DNA of 64,000 nt from Primulina eburnea (Eukaryota; Streptophyta; Magnoliopsida; Lamiales; Gesneriaceae): positions 53,394,386 to 53,458,385 of the forward strand of contig NC_133103.1 in assembly GCF_022965805.1 (NCBI RefSeq), written 5' to 3'. Under the pieces are notes generated by a model. The model was given only the letters and a program-made list of their open reading frames with translations, made no database searches and was not told the origin of the DNA. The stretch's first letter is position 1; each line of letters starts with the position of its first letter. The position numbers and the translations under genes were made by a program. This document shows, piece after piece, positions 9,990-21,000 of the stretch.

Positions 9990-11739
9990 AAAAATGTAAT
10001 GGCTAACCGATGGCTTATGCTAGCTACTGTAGGATATTTTCGATTTGTAGTCGCACCCTTGGTTTATTTACATGTAAGAGATTTCACTTTCCACGCATTC
10101 AATATACCAATCTAACCCTTCACATCCATTGTGATGTTTACTTCAACTCGGCATGCCACCAGAAAAACACCGGAACATTTGATTAGAGAAGCTGAGAAAT
10201 GTTTAATTAATAAAGATGACGTCTATTTGTGAATTATAAATTTTACGTCAATTGTGATACAAAGCATTATATTCTTGATATACATGAAATATTATCTTTA
10301 ATGATGATTAAGTATTTTAATTCGGTTATCAATTTTAAAGAAATGAAAATATAAATATACCTTCAATTATTTAAAAGTACAGGTATTAGACACCAAACAT
10401 GCGCTAGGCCCTTTATGTCTTGTGAAAATGATGGCCATATCTTATACGAAATCCAAGTTATCTGTTGCTTTTTGTCAAATTTATCGTAGCTCATCTTTGA
10501 ATTATGACCTTCCAATTATCCACTCAAATATGTGTCAAAAGTTGTATGTATGTGTTACCTATATCGCAACCCATTTCCCCACCAACGTTGCAATTTTGTA
10601 GAAAAAAGAATTCTTTAGGATTTTTATATGATTTCATGGTCACCTTTAGCAGGATTAATACTCATTTTGGTTCTTCTTGTTTGTTGTATTTTCCGAAATC
10701 ATCTCTATTTTTTTCAGGCCGTTAAATTAATCACTAATTTTTTTTGTAAACTTACTCATTTCAGTCTCTCGTCTCGTCTCGTCTCGTCTCGTCATATCCT
10801 TGTTAGAAATTAATGGAGGACTTGCACATGACCCAATCTCCCCTAAAATCTTCCTGTACACAATCTGTTTAAGGCACATGACCTAATATCCCGTAAAATC
10901 TATCCATACACGACATGTTTCTCATTTCATCCAAATTGAAAAACCCTAGCTGGAACCACCACAAAGTCGAGAAATAAAAAATTGAACCACGGCAAAGTCG
11001 AAAGCTACAAATTCAAACCATAGCAATGATTCCGATAACGCAAGGCACATAACCTTCACATTATTTTGTTTCGCACTGATTCGATTCGCTGAAATCTCAT
11101 ATGCTTCCATTAATAATCGTCTTTTTACACTTTCTTGATTATATTCTGTTATGGAAAAAATAGGTACAAATGGATTAATTTATGCGAAAATTGGGCTTAT
11201 TATTTTGAGCAAATGGATTACCTTATTATATTATGGGAAAAAATAGGTAGTTGGTCATCTTTTGCCTACCTATTTTTTTGTACAGAAGATATTAGCGAAT
11301 AAAAAGCTGAAATTATTGTTTGAATTCGAGCTCATTCACAAACAAATGATAAGAAATTTTCCAAGACAACTTAAAAGCAAACAAAGTTAAAAAAAAAAAA
11401 TGCAATGGATCGTGCCGCAAATGAGATTCACGATCCGGAGAGGTGTCCGGCATGTCCACTCCGATGCTTAAGTCAGCAGATGAAAGATGAAGAAGAAAAT
11501 GACTATGTATATGTGTGAATATACGTGAATGCCAAGAGCTTAGAAGCAAAAAAATTCAGATCGTGTGAATGAGAAAGATCAGATCATTCAAATGAAATAC
11601 ATACCTGCTATTTATAGGAAGGAAGGTAATGAGTGCATTGTTTTCAGCGCCTACTTACAACTTGTGGTCTTTGATGTTGACTTCCTGTCACGCTGCTCTA
11701 CTTTACATCATGTAACATCAGTAGGATTTTGTTAGAAAC
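9990..11739. other. Intergenic region with simple repeats
   Basis: No gene is supported. It contains a (CTCGT)n microsatellite at about 10767-10793 and a 50-bp imperfect tandem pair starting at 10824 and 10874 (GCACATGACC). A near-duplicate TTATGGAAAAAATAGGTA-type motif also occurs at about 11149 and 11231. The rest is AT-rich. Confidence 0.5.
10767..10793. repeat. (CTCGT)n microsatellite
   Basis: About five tandem copies of the pentanucleotide CTCGT interrupt AT-rich intergenic DNA. It is a simple repeat with no evident function. Confidence 0.8.
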
Positions 11740-12540
11740 GATTATCGAGACAAGATCTTACCTACTCAAGCACTCGGGCATCCACCTGCCTGACTTCTAA
11801 AGAATTTATTCAACAGATTGACCCTGATTTGGGCTATCCATTAAATATCTCGGGTCATTCATGACTCGGGCTCTTATATAGGTATCACCACCCATCCCTT
11901 AAATAGTTGGGCTAGAGTCTCACTCGCTGTCTCGATCAGTCATGCTTGGACTTCAAATAGAAAGATAATCAATTCTTGTAAAAGCATCGGAGTTTCATGC
12001 CTATTGGACATGAGATAAGTTGTCGGGGCCTCATATCTCCCTGACTCGATAATAGAGTGCCAGGGCCTCATGTCTCTCGGACTTAAAATAGAGTGTCGGG
12101 GCGTCATGTCTCCCGAACTTAAAATATAGTGTCGGGGCCTCATGTATCCCGGACTTAAAATATTTTGTTGTTTAGTATTCTCGGATAATAGGGATGATGT
12201 CATGATGACGTATGCCCTGGAATTTGAACGGTCCGAAACGTTTCATATTACGAGATGCTATCAGTCTGACACACCTCAATTTCTGTAAATGTCCTTTCAT
12301 CTACCCGCACAATTTCCAAGATGCAACATGATCATCCGATTCACCCTTAAATCAACGGTTGAGATTATTCTCCCCTCGCTTATATAAGACGATGAAACCC
12401 CCTCATTGACCACTTTTGCAATTTCGGAATCTCTCCCAAATTTTCTCAACTTTTCCAACGTGCGACACTCCTCCATTCCGGCGATTCCCAGTCAACAGAC
12501 CCTCATTTCCATTATCCTCGTAAGTTATCCTTCATATCTT
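11740..12540 (+). repeat. LTR-like repeat copy with TATA box and minirepeats
   Basis: The left end (GAGACAAGATCTTACCTACTC) and the block GACCCTGATTTGGGCTATCC recur at 13288-13320 and 14335-14360, so this is one of two related long repeats. It holds four 36-bp units (starting near 12020, 12057, 12093 and 12129) and a TATA box TATATAAG at 12381-12388, followed by about 150 bp before an open stretch. This looks like an LTR with U3, R and U5. Its termini and target duplication are not resolved. Confidence 0.45.
12020..12168 (+). repeat. Four 36-bp tandem minirepeats
   Basis: Units share GTGTCGGGGCCTCATGTC and GGACTTAAAATA with one to four differences, at a spacing of 36-37 bp. They sit upstream of the LTR TATA box, a usual place for enhancer-like repeats in LTR U3 regions. 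No spacer structure is present. Confidence 0.7.
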
Positions 12541-12551
12541 TTCTTCAAAGC

Positions 12552-12821
12552 ATGTACAACTTAACTTTTTCTACTTCTGGAGAAAATGCGCGAGGCTCGC
12601 TTAGTTACGAGTCTACCACGATGCGCTCCGATTCACCCCCTTCTCCTCCCCTAAAACGCTTTTTTACTCAATCTCCTTCAATATCCCAAACCAAAAAATC
12701 AAAACCCTCTTCTTCTTGTCCTTCCCGAGCTCTGAAAAGGGGCAAGGGCAAGGGCAAGGGAAAGGCTCAGGCTTCTTCCCCTCCTCCACCTGAGACCCCG
12801 GAAGTTCCTTGGTTCTCTTAA
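12552..12821 (+). pseudogene. Possible gag N-terminal remnant, low-complexity basic
   Basis: An 89-codon open stretch follows the LTR-like repeat. It is Ser/Pro-rich with a Lys-Gly run (KGKGKGKGK) at about residues 64-73 and no recognised domain. Its position directly after a TATA-bearing LTR-like repeat suggests the start of a retroelement ORF. It could equally be chance; there is no zinc knuckle or capsid motif. Confidence 0.25.
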
Positions 12822-12839
12822 ATGAGCAGCACTTTGCGT

Positions 12840-13215
12840 TCGGGAGCTGAGGAACTCCTGGTCCTGGGCTACATCCCTTTCTCTTTTCTCATTTTGATTC
12901 TAGGCCCTTCTGATAGGGTAGTTAAGCCTTTGGAGATCATTTTTATTACCTCCAAGGCAGGGGGCGAGGCCTTCTTCCTTTCGGGCTCCTGATTTCTCCT
13001 CCCCCTAGGAGTATCTCTCGGATTCTCCCGGACACCGGGTCCTGGTTGCCGATTTGCCCAGGGTGGCAACCTTGGCCCCTTACTTGGTGGATTATATCCT
13101 GGGATAGCAGGCGGGGCATGATCTCTCTTCAGCATCCGACAATCTTCTGTGTTATGAAAACCTACTTTGTGAAGGGTGCATTATCCCTTCTTCTTGGACC
13201 TAGCAAGCTGTGGAG
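12840..13215 (-). pseudogene. Ty3-gypsy (Tat-like) gag zinc-finger fragment
   Basis: The minus strand reads CTLHKVGFHNTEDCRMLK at about 13185-13130, a C-x2-H-x4-H-x4-C pattern seen in gag of Tat-lineage gypsy elements. It continues into a basic Pro-rich stretch (HAPPAIPGYNPPSK) and ends ISKGLTTLSEGP, a block I associate with the same proteins. An in-frame TAG precedes the finger. The fragment lies antisense to the LTR-like repeat on its left, so the locus is rearranged. Confidence 0.45.
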
Positions 13216-13284
13216 TACGATTTAGATCTTGCGATCTTTCCGCACTACATTCTTGTACTTCTCGGTCCCGGGAAATTTTTAAGG

Positions 13285-14405
13285 GCACTTGTTGAGACAA
13301 GATCTTACCTACTCAATCACTCGAGTGCGGTACTATTATCGAGGTTATAACGCCCCAGATTCGACGACTGTCCTCACTGTACCAAGACGTGTCTTTCCAG
13401 CGTGCTTATGTCCTCACTCACACGCACCCTGAGAAACTTCCCAGGAGGTCACCCATCTCAAAATTGCCCCAAGTCAAGCACGCTTAACTTTAGAGTTCTT
13501 ATGTGATGAACTACCGAAAAGAAGATGCACCTTCGTGATATGAGTAGTACCAATCAAATCTTTTAAGCCCTCTTCAACTGTACAGTCCATTACATTGAAC
13601 AATCTCGGAATCCCTCTCCTTCCGGTGTAAGAACGGTTCATTCATGTTCCCTCCACCTAGAAGCCTGCCAGGAGCCGCTCATTGTCCGTGCCACCTCATG
13701 ACACCGGCGATCACCCCCCGCCTTCTTCGGCCCCGGGCCTCACATGCCCACCAGCTTCCGCTTGGTTCGTCCCCGAACCACACCGTACTCGGAGAGGTCG
13801 GCTCTGATACCAACTGTAACGCCCCAGATTCGACGACTGTCCTCACTGTACCAAGACGTGTCTTTCCAGCGTGCTTATGTCCTCACTCACACGCACCCTG
13901 AGAAACTTCCCAGGAGGTCACCCATCCCAAAATTGCCCCAAGTCAAGCACGCTTAACTTTAGAGTTTTTATGTGATGAGCTACCGAAAAGAAGATGCACC
14001 TTCGTGATATGAGTAGTACCAATCAAATCTTTTAAGCCCTCTTCAACTGTACAGTCCATTACATTGAACAGTCTCGGAATCCCTCTCCTTCCGGTGTAAG
14101 AACGGTTCATTCATGTTCCCTCCACCTAGAAGCCTGCCAGGAGCCGCTCATTGTCCGTGCCACCTCATGACACCGGCGATCACCCCCCGCCCTCTTCGGC
14201 CCCGGGCCTCACAGAGGTATCCCGAGTAGAAATCATCCGGGAGCTTGTACGAGAGCCTGGGTTTTCGATAACCCGGGAATAAGATGTCTCGGGCATCCAC
14301 CTGCCCGGATTCTGAAGAATTTATTCTACAGATTGACCCTGATTTGGGCTATCCATTAAATATCCTGGGTCATTCATGACTCGGGATCTTATAGGGGTAT
14401 CACCA
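13285..14405 (+). repeat. Second copy of the LTR-like repeat, split by a TRIM
   Basis: The segment 13285-13345 plus 14219-14405 matches the left part of the 11740 repeat (GAGACAAGATCTTACCTACTC, then CAGATTGACCCTGATTTGGG). The two parts are separated by an 868-bp TRIM element inserted between GAGGT duplicates. The copy extends further than the left one in its middle (AACCCGGGAATAAGATG). Confidence 0.55.
13346..14213 (-). mobile_element. TRIM retroelement (868 bp) with two 399-bp LTRs
   Basis: Two direct repeats of equal length (13346-13744 and 13815-14213, 399 bp each) flank only 70 bp. The right repeat begins TGTAAC and both end CACA; the left now begins TATAAC. Adjacent to the right LTR, 13800-13812 reads on the minus strand TGGTATCAGAGCC, the tRNA-Met primer site, so the element lies on the minus strand. 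Flanks carry a perfect 5-bp duplication GAGGT (13341-13345, 14214-14218). No coding capacity exists, so it must have moved in trans with proteins of another element. By eye the LTRs differ at about six positions. Confidence 0.85.
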
Positions 14406-15872
14406 ATAAGTTTGCAAATGAAGAAAATTGAGAATAAAACAACATGTTCACCAACCAATGATCCAATTCCGCGATAATGATGGCCCTTAGACTTTGATGT
14501 GGTTTGAATTGGATCTCACCAAAGGGGAACTAGGGTTTTTAAATTTGAAGGTAAGCTTGTGTGTTGGATGATTTAAGAGGATACGCGCCAATTAATGTAT
14601 GTTTATTTTTGTTAATTAATTTAATGCATGACGAGATTTCCTTTATGACATTATCCATGGTCAACTCTCCAATGTTCATATTTTGATTGTTACATGTTTG
14701 CTTATTATTTGATAATTATGCAACTCCTTTTTTTTTTAATTTCTTAAGTTATTATTTCATCTCATGAATACGAACGGTTGGAATTTATGAGTTTCAAAGT
14801 TTGACAAATTAATCCGTAAAAGAATTGAAGAACCAAACTGAACTGACACAATTAAGAGATCGTAATTGAAAGAAGACTTATCAGACTTAAATGGATTAAG
14901 AACTAAAGTTCTTATAAGATTAAATAAGTCGTAAAACTGATGATTCAAAGTTTGTGAAACAAAATAGAAGATATGTCGCAAAAATGAAATGAAATGTCCT
15001 AACTCAACTGAAGTGTTCAAATTGCAATAAAACATCAGTTGGAATTGATGTAGTCCAGCTGAACTGATCATTCAATCAGTTTGACTCCTGATCATTTAGC
15101 CACGTGATCAGTTGAAGATTTGAATATTAGCAAACAAACTGACAGCTGTACCAAAGCAGAACAGATGGAGCAGAATAGTCATTTACATAGTACCTCTGTC
15201 AGAAAAAGCTATCTACGTGGACTAAGCGACGATTCAACGGATATTAATCATTAAATGTACTCAATGTGGCAGTTGGAATCGAAAACTATATATAGCCGAT
15301 GAATCCAATTGAAGAAGGAAGGGGTGATGCACACAGAATAAACTACTTACAAACATGTACCAGTTGCGATTTATTCTCCAGCATTATTCAGTTTACAAAT
15401 CGCACAATTTTGATCTCATTTCATTGTATTCATTTGTAGCATTCATGCTACTTATTAGAGTTATTCAGTTATCTACCGAAAGTGTTAGAAACTAAGAGTT
15501 TCAATTTGACTGTGTAAAGTCCAACTGAAGTGCATTATTAAATTTTGTTATAACCAATCAAAGTATTTTTGTGAAAAGCATATTCTTGAGATAGAAGGAG
15601 TGACGTAAGAGCATTTGAAATCTCTGAACATCCATAAAAATCTATGTATTTAATTATATTGTTCATTCAGTTATCACAACATCCTAACCAAAATATTTTA
15701 TCTATCCTTCAGTTCAATTCTGCACTAGTATTAGTTAACTGATTGATATTGACACACAAGATCTTAGGATCAGTTCCTCAAAGAACTGATTTATATCCAA
15801 AAGATTTCAAAAAGACAAAGTGTTTATTCAACCTCCTTCTAAACAATTTACCCATATAAATCGATCCTAACA
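14406..15872 (+). repeat. Probable copia 5' LTR and upstream sequence
   Basis: A copia primer site begins at 15874 directly after ...GATCCTAACA, so an LTR ends at 15872. A TATA box TATATATA at 15287-15294 fits the LTR promoter, about 580 bp before the end. I could not place the left LTR end, so the first several hundred bases may be unrelated intergenic DNA. Confidence 0.45.
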
Positions 15873-15873
15873 A

Positions 15874-15884
15874 GTGGTATCAGA
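15874..15884 (+). other. tRNA-Met primer-binding site of copia element
   Basis: TGGTATCAGAT follows the LTR end by one base and matches the 3' end of initiator tRNA-Met for ten bases. Gag starts 47 bp downstream. Confidence 0.65.
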
Positions 15885-16468
15885 TATGTTGATCTTGTTT
15901 TAAATATTCCATAAATCAAATCTGACAACCATGTCTTCATTCAATAAAATCTCCATGTTTTCCAAAGAAAAATTCGATGACTGGAAAATCAGAATGCAGA
16001 CTCATTTAACTGCACAAGATGATAATATGTGATACATCATAACTGATGGACCAATGAAGATCATGAAAGCAAATATAGTTGTTGCACTAACTGACGGATC
16101 ATCTCATCATATTGAGAAACCACAAGAAGAGTGGACTTCTTAAGATAAAAGAAAATCAAACTTGGATAATGTTTCCAAGGATATTCTCTACAAAACCCTG
16201 GATAAAAAAACACATTCAGCAAGATTAAGATGTGCAAAACTGCCGATGAAATTTGGAAGAAATTAATTCATTTGTGTGAAGGAAATGAGCAGACCAAAGA
16301 TAAAAAATTCTCAGTTTCCGTACAGAAATTTTATAACATCAAAATGAAGGCTCGAGAGTCGATGAACGAGTTTGACGAAAGGGTGAGCGGCATAAAAATG
16401 AAATGAATACACTATGAAATGTGTATTCAAAAAAAAAAAGTTGCTTTGAATGTAATGCGTGGCCTTCC

Positions 16469-17980
16469 TGTTGCGTGTTTTCTTAATTGCTCGCAAGCGC
16501 ACGACGTCAAGTTATAGTAAAATGTATTTTTGAGCACAAGTGTTGATCACACGAGAAGTGTGTGTAAAAATGTATATCAGTTCTTGTAATTAAAATAGTC
16601 AAGACTTTATCTAGAAAAATCAATAACCGGATTGGTTTGTTTGAACGAACTAAATGATGACAAATAATTAATCTAATCACCGAGTTGAAGAATAAAAATG
16701 AGAGAAAATATCTAGAGAAATGATTTCACCAAGTTTCCATGACAATTATTACCAGTTAAAATTATATTAGTGAATTCCTATTATTTAATAGTCAAGAATA
16801 CTTAATTAATTTATTCTCCCTTTCCCAAATGACGAATAATTGTATCAATAAAACTTCGATTCAATTATTCCTAATAAAAATCTACGTTTAATTGATAAAT
16901 GCAAACAATGTTCTTACCTAAGTCTCGCTAAAGTTATACGCCTTCCGAACGATATAAACAATCAACGATGTGTCTCTAATGATCTATAATCATAGTCCCT
17001 CTCGAGTTGTAGAATAAATCAGACAACTTACAATTTATGGCCAGTAAATTGCAATGAAATAAACACAGAGAGACACAATTAAATATGAAATGGAATTCAA
17101 TTATATAAAATAACTATGTTAAATCATCGTGTCCACAAAGCTACATCATTCTCTAGAATGGGAAATTAGTTCATCACAAAATCTAAGCGAAAACAAGACA
17201 TATTCGTAGTTCTAGACATCGCTACATAGTAGAATATAAAAAACGAAGGAAAAGATAACAATCCGAAGTGTCGTCTCCATCCCCGGATCCATTGTTTTTT
17301 GTATTTTGACTGTTCTTCGCACTCTGAATCTTCGTCTCGTGTATGCGCTCCGATTTCTCGTGCTTTTCTCCAATGATGGCTCTCCCAATTCTGACCTAGC
17401 GGCGCGCATATTATAACTTTTCTGGACGCTGCGTGTGCGGTTGCGCATGAAGTCGCGCGGTCGCTCGCGAGCTTCTTCCTGGTGGCTCATGTCTGCGCAC
17501 GTGCGGTCGCGCGAGTTGTGGTGCTGCCGCGCGTGCCTCTCGGGACTTTATGTTCTTCTTTGCGTGCACGGTCACGCATGATGTCGCGCGGCGGCGCGCG
17601 AGCTACTGGTTCTCGCATGTATTGGTGCGCGCGTGCCTGCGTGTGATGTCGCGCGGCCGCGCGCAAGTCTCTGGCCGATTCTGTCATGTAAGTGCACGCG
17701 GCTGCACGTGAAGCGGCGTGGCCGCGTGAGAACTTCTGTCGATCTTCTTGCATATCATTGCGAGCGGCTGCGCGTGATCTCGTGCAGCTGCGCGTGAGGC
17801 TCTGTTCGACAGTGTGTTGGTTGTGCACTTGTTTTCTTGGCTCACTTGGCTTCGTGTCCGCTATTTTCTCCATTCCTGAGATGACAACAAAAACAAACGA
17901 AAAACGCATAATTCTGTTCGAAACAAGCATAATTCAAAATGGATTCTAATATAAATTAAGTGCAAATCTTGCATTTATCA
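16469..17980 (-). mobile_element. Solo LTR of an Athila-like Ty3-gypsy element
   Basis: The 1512-bp segment reads TGATAAATGC...CGCAACA on the minus strand and is flanked by a perfect 5-bp duplication CTTCC (16464-16468, 17981-17985). No internal domain is present, so it is the product of LTR-LTR recombination. It is assigned to the Athila type because CAAGCGCACGACGTCAAG (16493-16510) resembles, on the opposite strand, the region upstream of the Athila primer site near 41680. It interrupts copia gag, so it inserted later than that element. Confidence 0.8.
17420..17825. repeat. GC-rich minisatellite, about six units of 65 bp
   Basis: Degenerate units of 63-67 bp share a core like GCGTGATGTCGCGCGGCCGCGCG followed by a T-rich spacer and CATGT. 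Cores occur near 17441, 17577, 17641, 17706 and 17771. The block is very GC-rich in an AT-rich LTR and carries many CpG sites. Open frames through it (minus strand, Arg/Ala-rich) are composition artefacts. Confidence 0.75.
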
Positions 17981-18056
17981 CTTCCCAAAAAACAAGATGT
18001 CAAAAACACGGCCATGCGAGAAACAAAAGACCTGAACAAGGTGGAGCTATATGACT

Positions 18057-21000
18057 TGTAAGGTCCAAAATGAGATAATGTAATCTAACTACATGCAAAT
18101 CTAGGAAAAATAAAAAATATCTAATTAAATCATTTTAATTGCATTAATTAAATGTGATAGACATGTTTACATGTTTAATATATAGTTTTCTATTAGAATT
18201 CATAAAACATTATTTTCAAAGGTTATTCGGGACGCGACCAAGGAACAGAGACCGGAGACTGTAAAAGAAAAATATTTATTAAATAATTATTTTTAATATT
18301 AATTATATGGTATATCTAAGTTGTAATTTTTGAAAATAATGTCTTTGGAGATAGTTTTACACGTCGAGTCATATTTTAAACCGATAATCGATTTTTGACG
18401 AAAATAAAGATTTTTTGGAGACTCGGATAATATTTTCGGAAACTTTACAAAACAAAATATTTTTCCTACTTTCTAGTGGGCCTAATAGGTCATTATACTA
18501 AAGTTATTGAGCCTAATTACCTATCATAATATTTATATTGAAAGCTTGAATTCCCAAGCCCTAATTTTCCCTACATTTCATGCACACCACCTAGGAAACC
18601 AAGGGTTTCTCTCCCTAGCAGCCAAATGCACACACCCACACGTCTAAGGCTTCTACACGTCGACTTTGAAAGGTAAAAACGCAGCAAGGCTTTCCCCCGT
18701 CGCTCCGACGATGTTCCTTCGCTACGAGACTTGCATTTTTGTGCCTGAAGGCACACCCTATTCCTTCTTTTCTCATCGTTCATACCATATTACAATATGA
18801 ATATATTTGTTTGCATGAAAAATCTAAAAGCATCATGATATTTTCATTTTTAAGGGTTTAGACATGGAAAAACTTGAGCTTTGTTCATCTTCTGATGGTT
18901 CTTGTAAAAGGGAAGGGGGCTGCCAAGTTAGGGATGGTAGGTACATGATTTAGTGGCTGTTTAGGTGTCCTATATGGGGTTGATCAATGGTGGAAGGAGG
19001 CAAGGGAAGGAACGAACATGAAATATCTACTACTTAAAATGCTATTATTTTTTTTTTTACAAACTTATTCTCGAAAATTCAAAAATTATGCATGCATGCC
19101 ACACTGCTGAAAATTTCACATCTCAAAAATAATAGTAACCATCTACCAGATGAAAATACCGCAGTTTAGAAATAAAACAAATATGAACGAATAAAAATCC
19201 TGATAACCAATGACATAATAAAATGTATGAGTAAAAATATTTATGTCCACTCCTATCTCATAAACGTGATGTGCAGAAGAAACAAGGTCCTTGGGTTGAC
19301 GTGTGCACATCCAGCTCCACCTACTCAGTCTTCCGCACCTCCAACCTCCTGATCAAAACGCTCACCTGCATCATTCACACATAGTGAGTCTAAAGACTCA
19401 ACACACCTGTAACGTTAATAGCAAAACATCTCATCATATACTTGTTTATTTTATTAATCGAATTCAGTTCGTTAGTTGTGACTTTCGTATCAGCTCTAAT
19501 AATATAAGCTCTATTCGATGGATCCATCTACATATAACCATGGTACCCGACGGCGGGGACATCAGCGACATTATTACCCATCCACTGAGCCTTGGCCTTA
19601 CAGCTCATCGTATACATATATCATCAGTCACAACCAACTCTCATCCTTGAAAAACATCATCATTTTCATCACTTATCAAAATCAATCATATACGTAATTT
19701 TCCTCAAAATCAAGCATGCAACATATTTTCATAATTACATAAAAATCATATTCGTGATACATAATGTTTAAAAACAAGAAAAATTTGTGATAAGGCCGCT
19801 GTAAGGACTAAAAACTCGACCCGCATGCAAAATGACCATTTTGCTCCTGAAAACCCTAAATGACCATTTTACCCCTGGACCTCCATATTTTGACCCGAAG
19901 CCAACCAAACTCCTTAAAACACCTCAAAACATAATAGTAGCATTTCTTAGACGTAAAATAAACCACATTCCAAAACTTATAAAATTCATTTTAAAACTTG
20001 GACGTAAACTAAAACCCATTTTTTAGACATAAACTAAAGCCCGATTTCAACCCAAATTTCAACCAAAATTTTCCCCACTTGAAATATGACTTAAACCTAC
20101 AAGTCCAGCCCTTAAGCCTCACGTTCCAATCCACTTAAGCCCCACAAACAGCCCTGCAAGTTGTTGGAATTTTCGGCCCTTTGTTAATCCACAAACTTTA
20201 ATGCACCAAGCAACAAACCTTCGACTCTAGCCGACTCTAAGCAAGACCAGCTTCGAACCAGCAAAACTTAGGAGCAAGACCGAGCCTAGAGGTTCAGCTT
20301 GTCACGGACCCAAGAGGGTCGTCTTCATGGCTGAAATCGAGCCATGCACGACTGTACATCCCCAAACTCTCGATCTAGCCACAGCCATCTCAAAACGACC
20401 TAGGTTCGATCGGCCCTCACCACGTCTCAACCAACCGTCGAATCCAGCCCTTAGTTACCTAAACCTTTGACGTGTTCATACCCCTAAGATCATGATTCGG
20501 CATCCCCTTGCACAAACACAAGGAAAAACATGAGTATGAGTCAAAAGAATTCATATTTAATGACAAACCTTTGCACAAGTGATTCTATATGATAAACCAA
20601 CAAATTCTTCATGCGAATACATATATGTCAGCATATTTATATGGTGTAAATGATGATAAAAGAGATACATGGAATGCCTTAACGATTTGTGCTCAAAAAC
20701 TAGAAGATATGCACGTAAGACTAGCACCGGAGGAGCGGAGAAGAAACCTTATTGAAGCCTAGGGAGAAAAGTCGAGTTGTTGCTAGTTTTACATGCGGGT
20801 GGAGGTTTCTGAATGAGTGGAGGGGCGGCCACTAGGTATAATTAGGTTTAGGGTTTGCTAGGTTAGTGTTTATTCAATAAAAATATTTTTTCTGATTATC
20901 TCCGATCTCTGTTACTCGTTCGAGCGTGGAATGCAACTTAAAACTCTAATGCATGAAACCTTAAGATACCCATGCAATAACACCTAACCATGCAATATTC

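Larger units (their letters stand above)
15931..18056 (+). pseudogene. Ty1-copia gag, interrupted by a solo LTR
   Basis: The frame from the ATG at 15931 reads MSSFNKISMFSKEKFDDWKI, the start of plant copia gag (DUF4219/UBN2 type), then QTHLTAQDDNMW and KFYNIKMKARESMNEFDERV near 16330-16380. It carries several stops (TGA at 16029-16031, TAA at 16141-16143). At 16468 it is cut by a 1512-bp solo LTR and resumes at 17986 with AMRETKDLNKVELYDL, the expected continuation. The element is then truncated at 18057 by another repeat. No PR, INT or RT follows. Confidence 0.75.

Noticed and set aside
12020..12168. CRISPR-like array of short repeats
   Set aside because: Four contiguous 36-bp units without spacers in a plant LTR-like repeat; simple tandem repeat.
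13644..13956. Overlapping open stretches in the TRIM
   Set aside because: They span LTR and internal primer-site sequence; TRIMs are non-coding.
17212..17949. Arg/Ala-rich open frames around 17.2-17.9 kb
   Set aside because: They are produced by the GC-rich minisatellite; periodic composition, not a protein.
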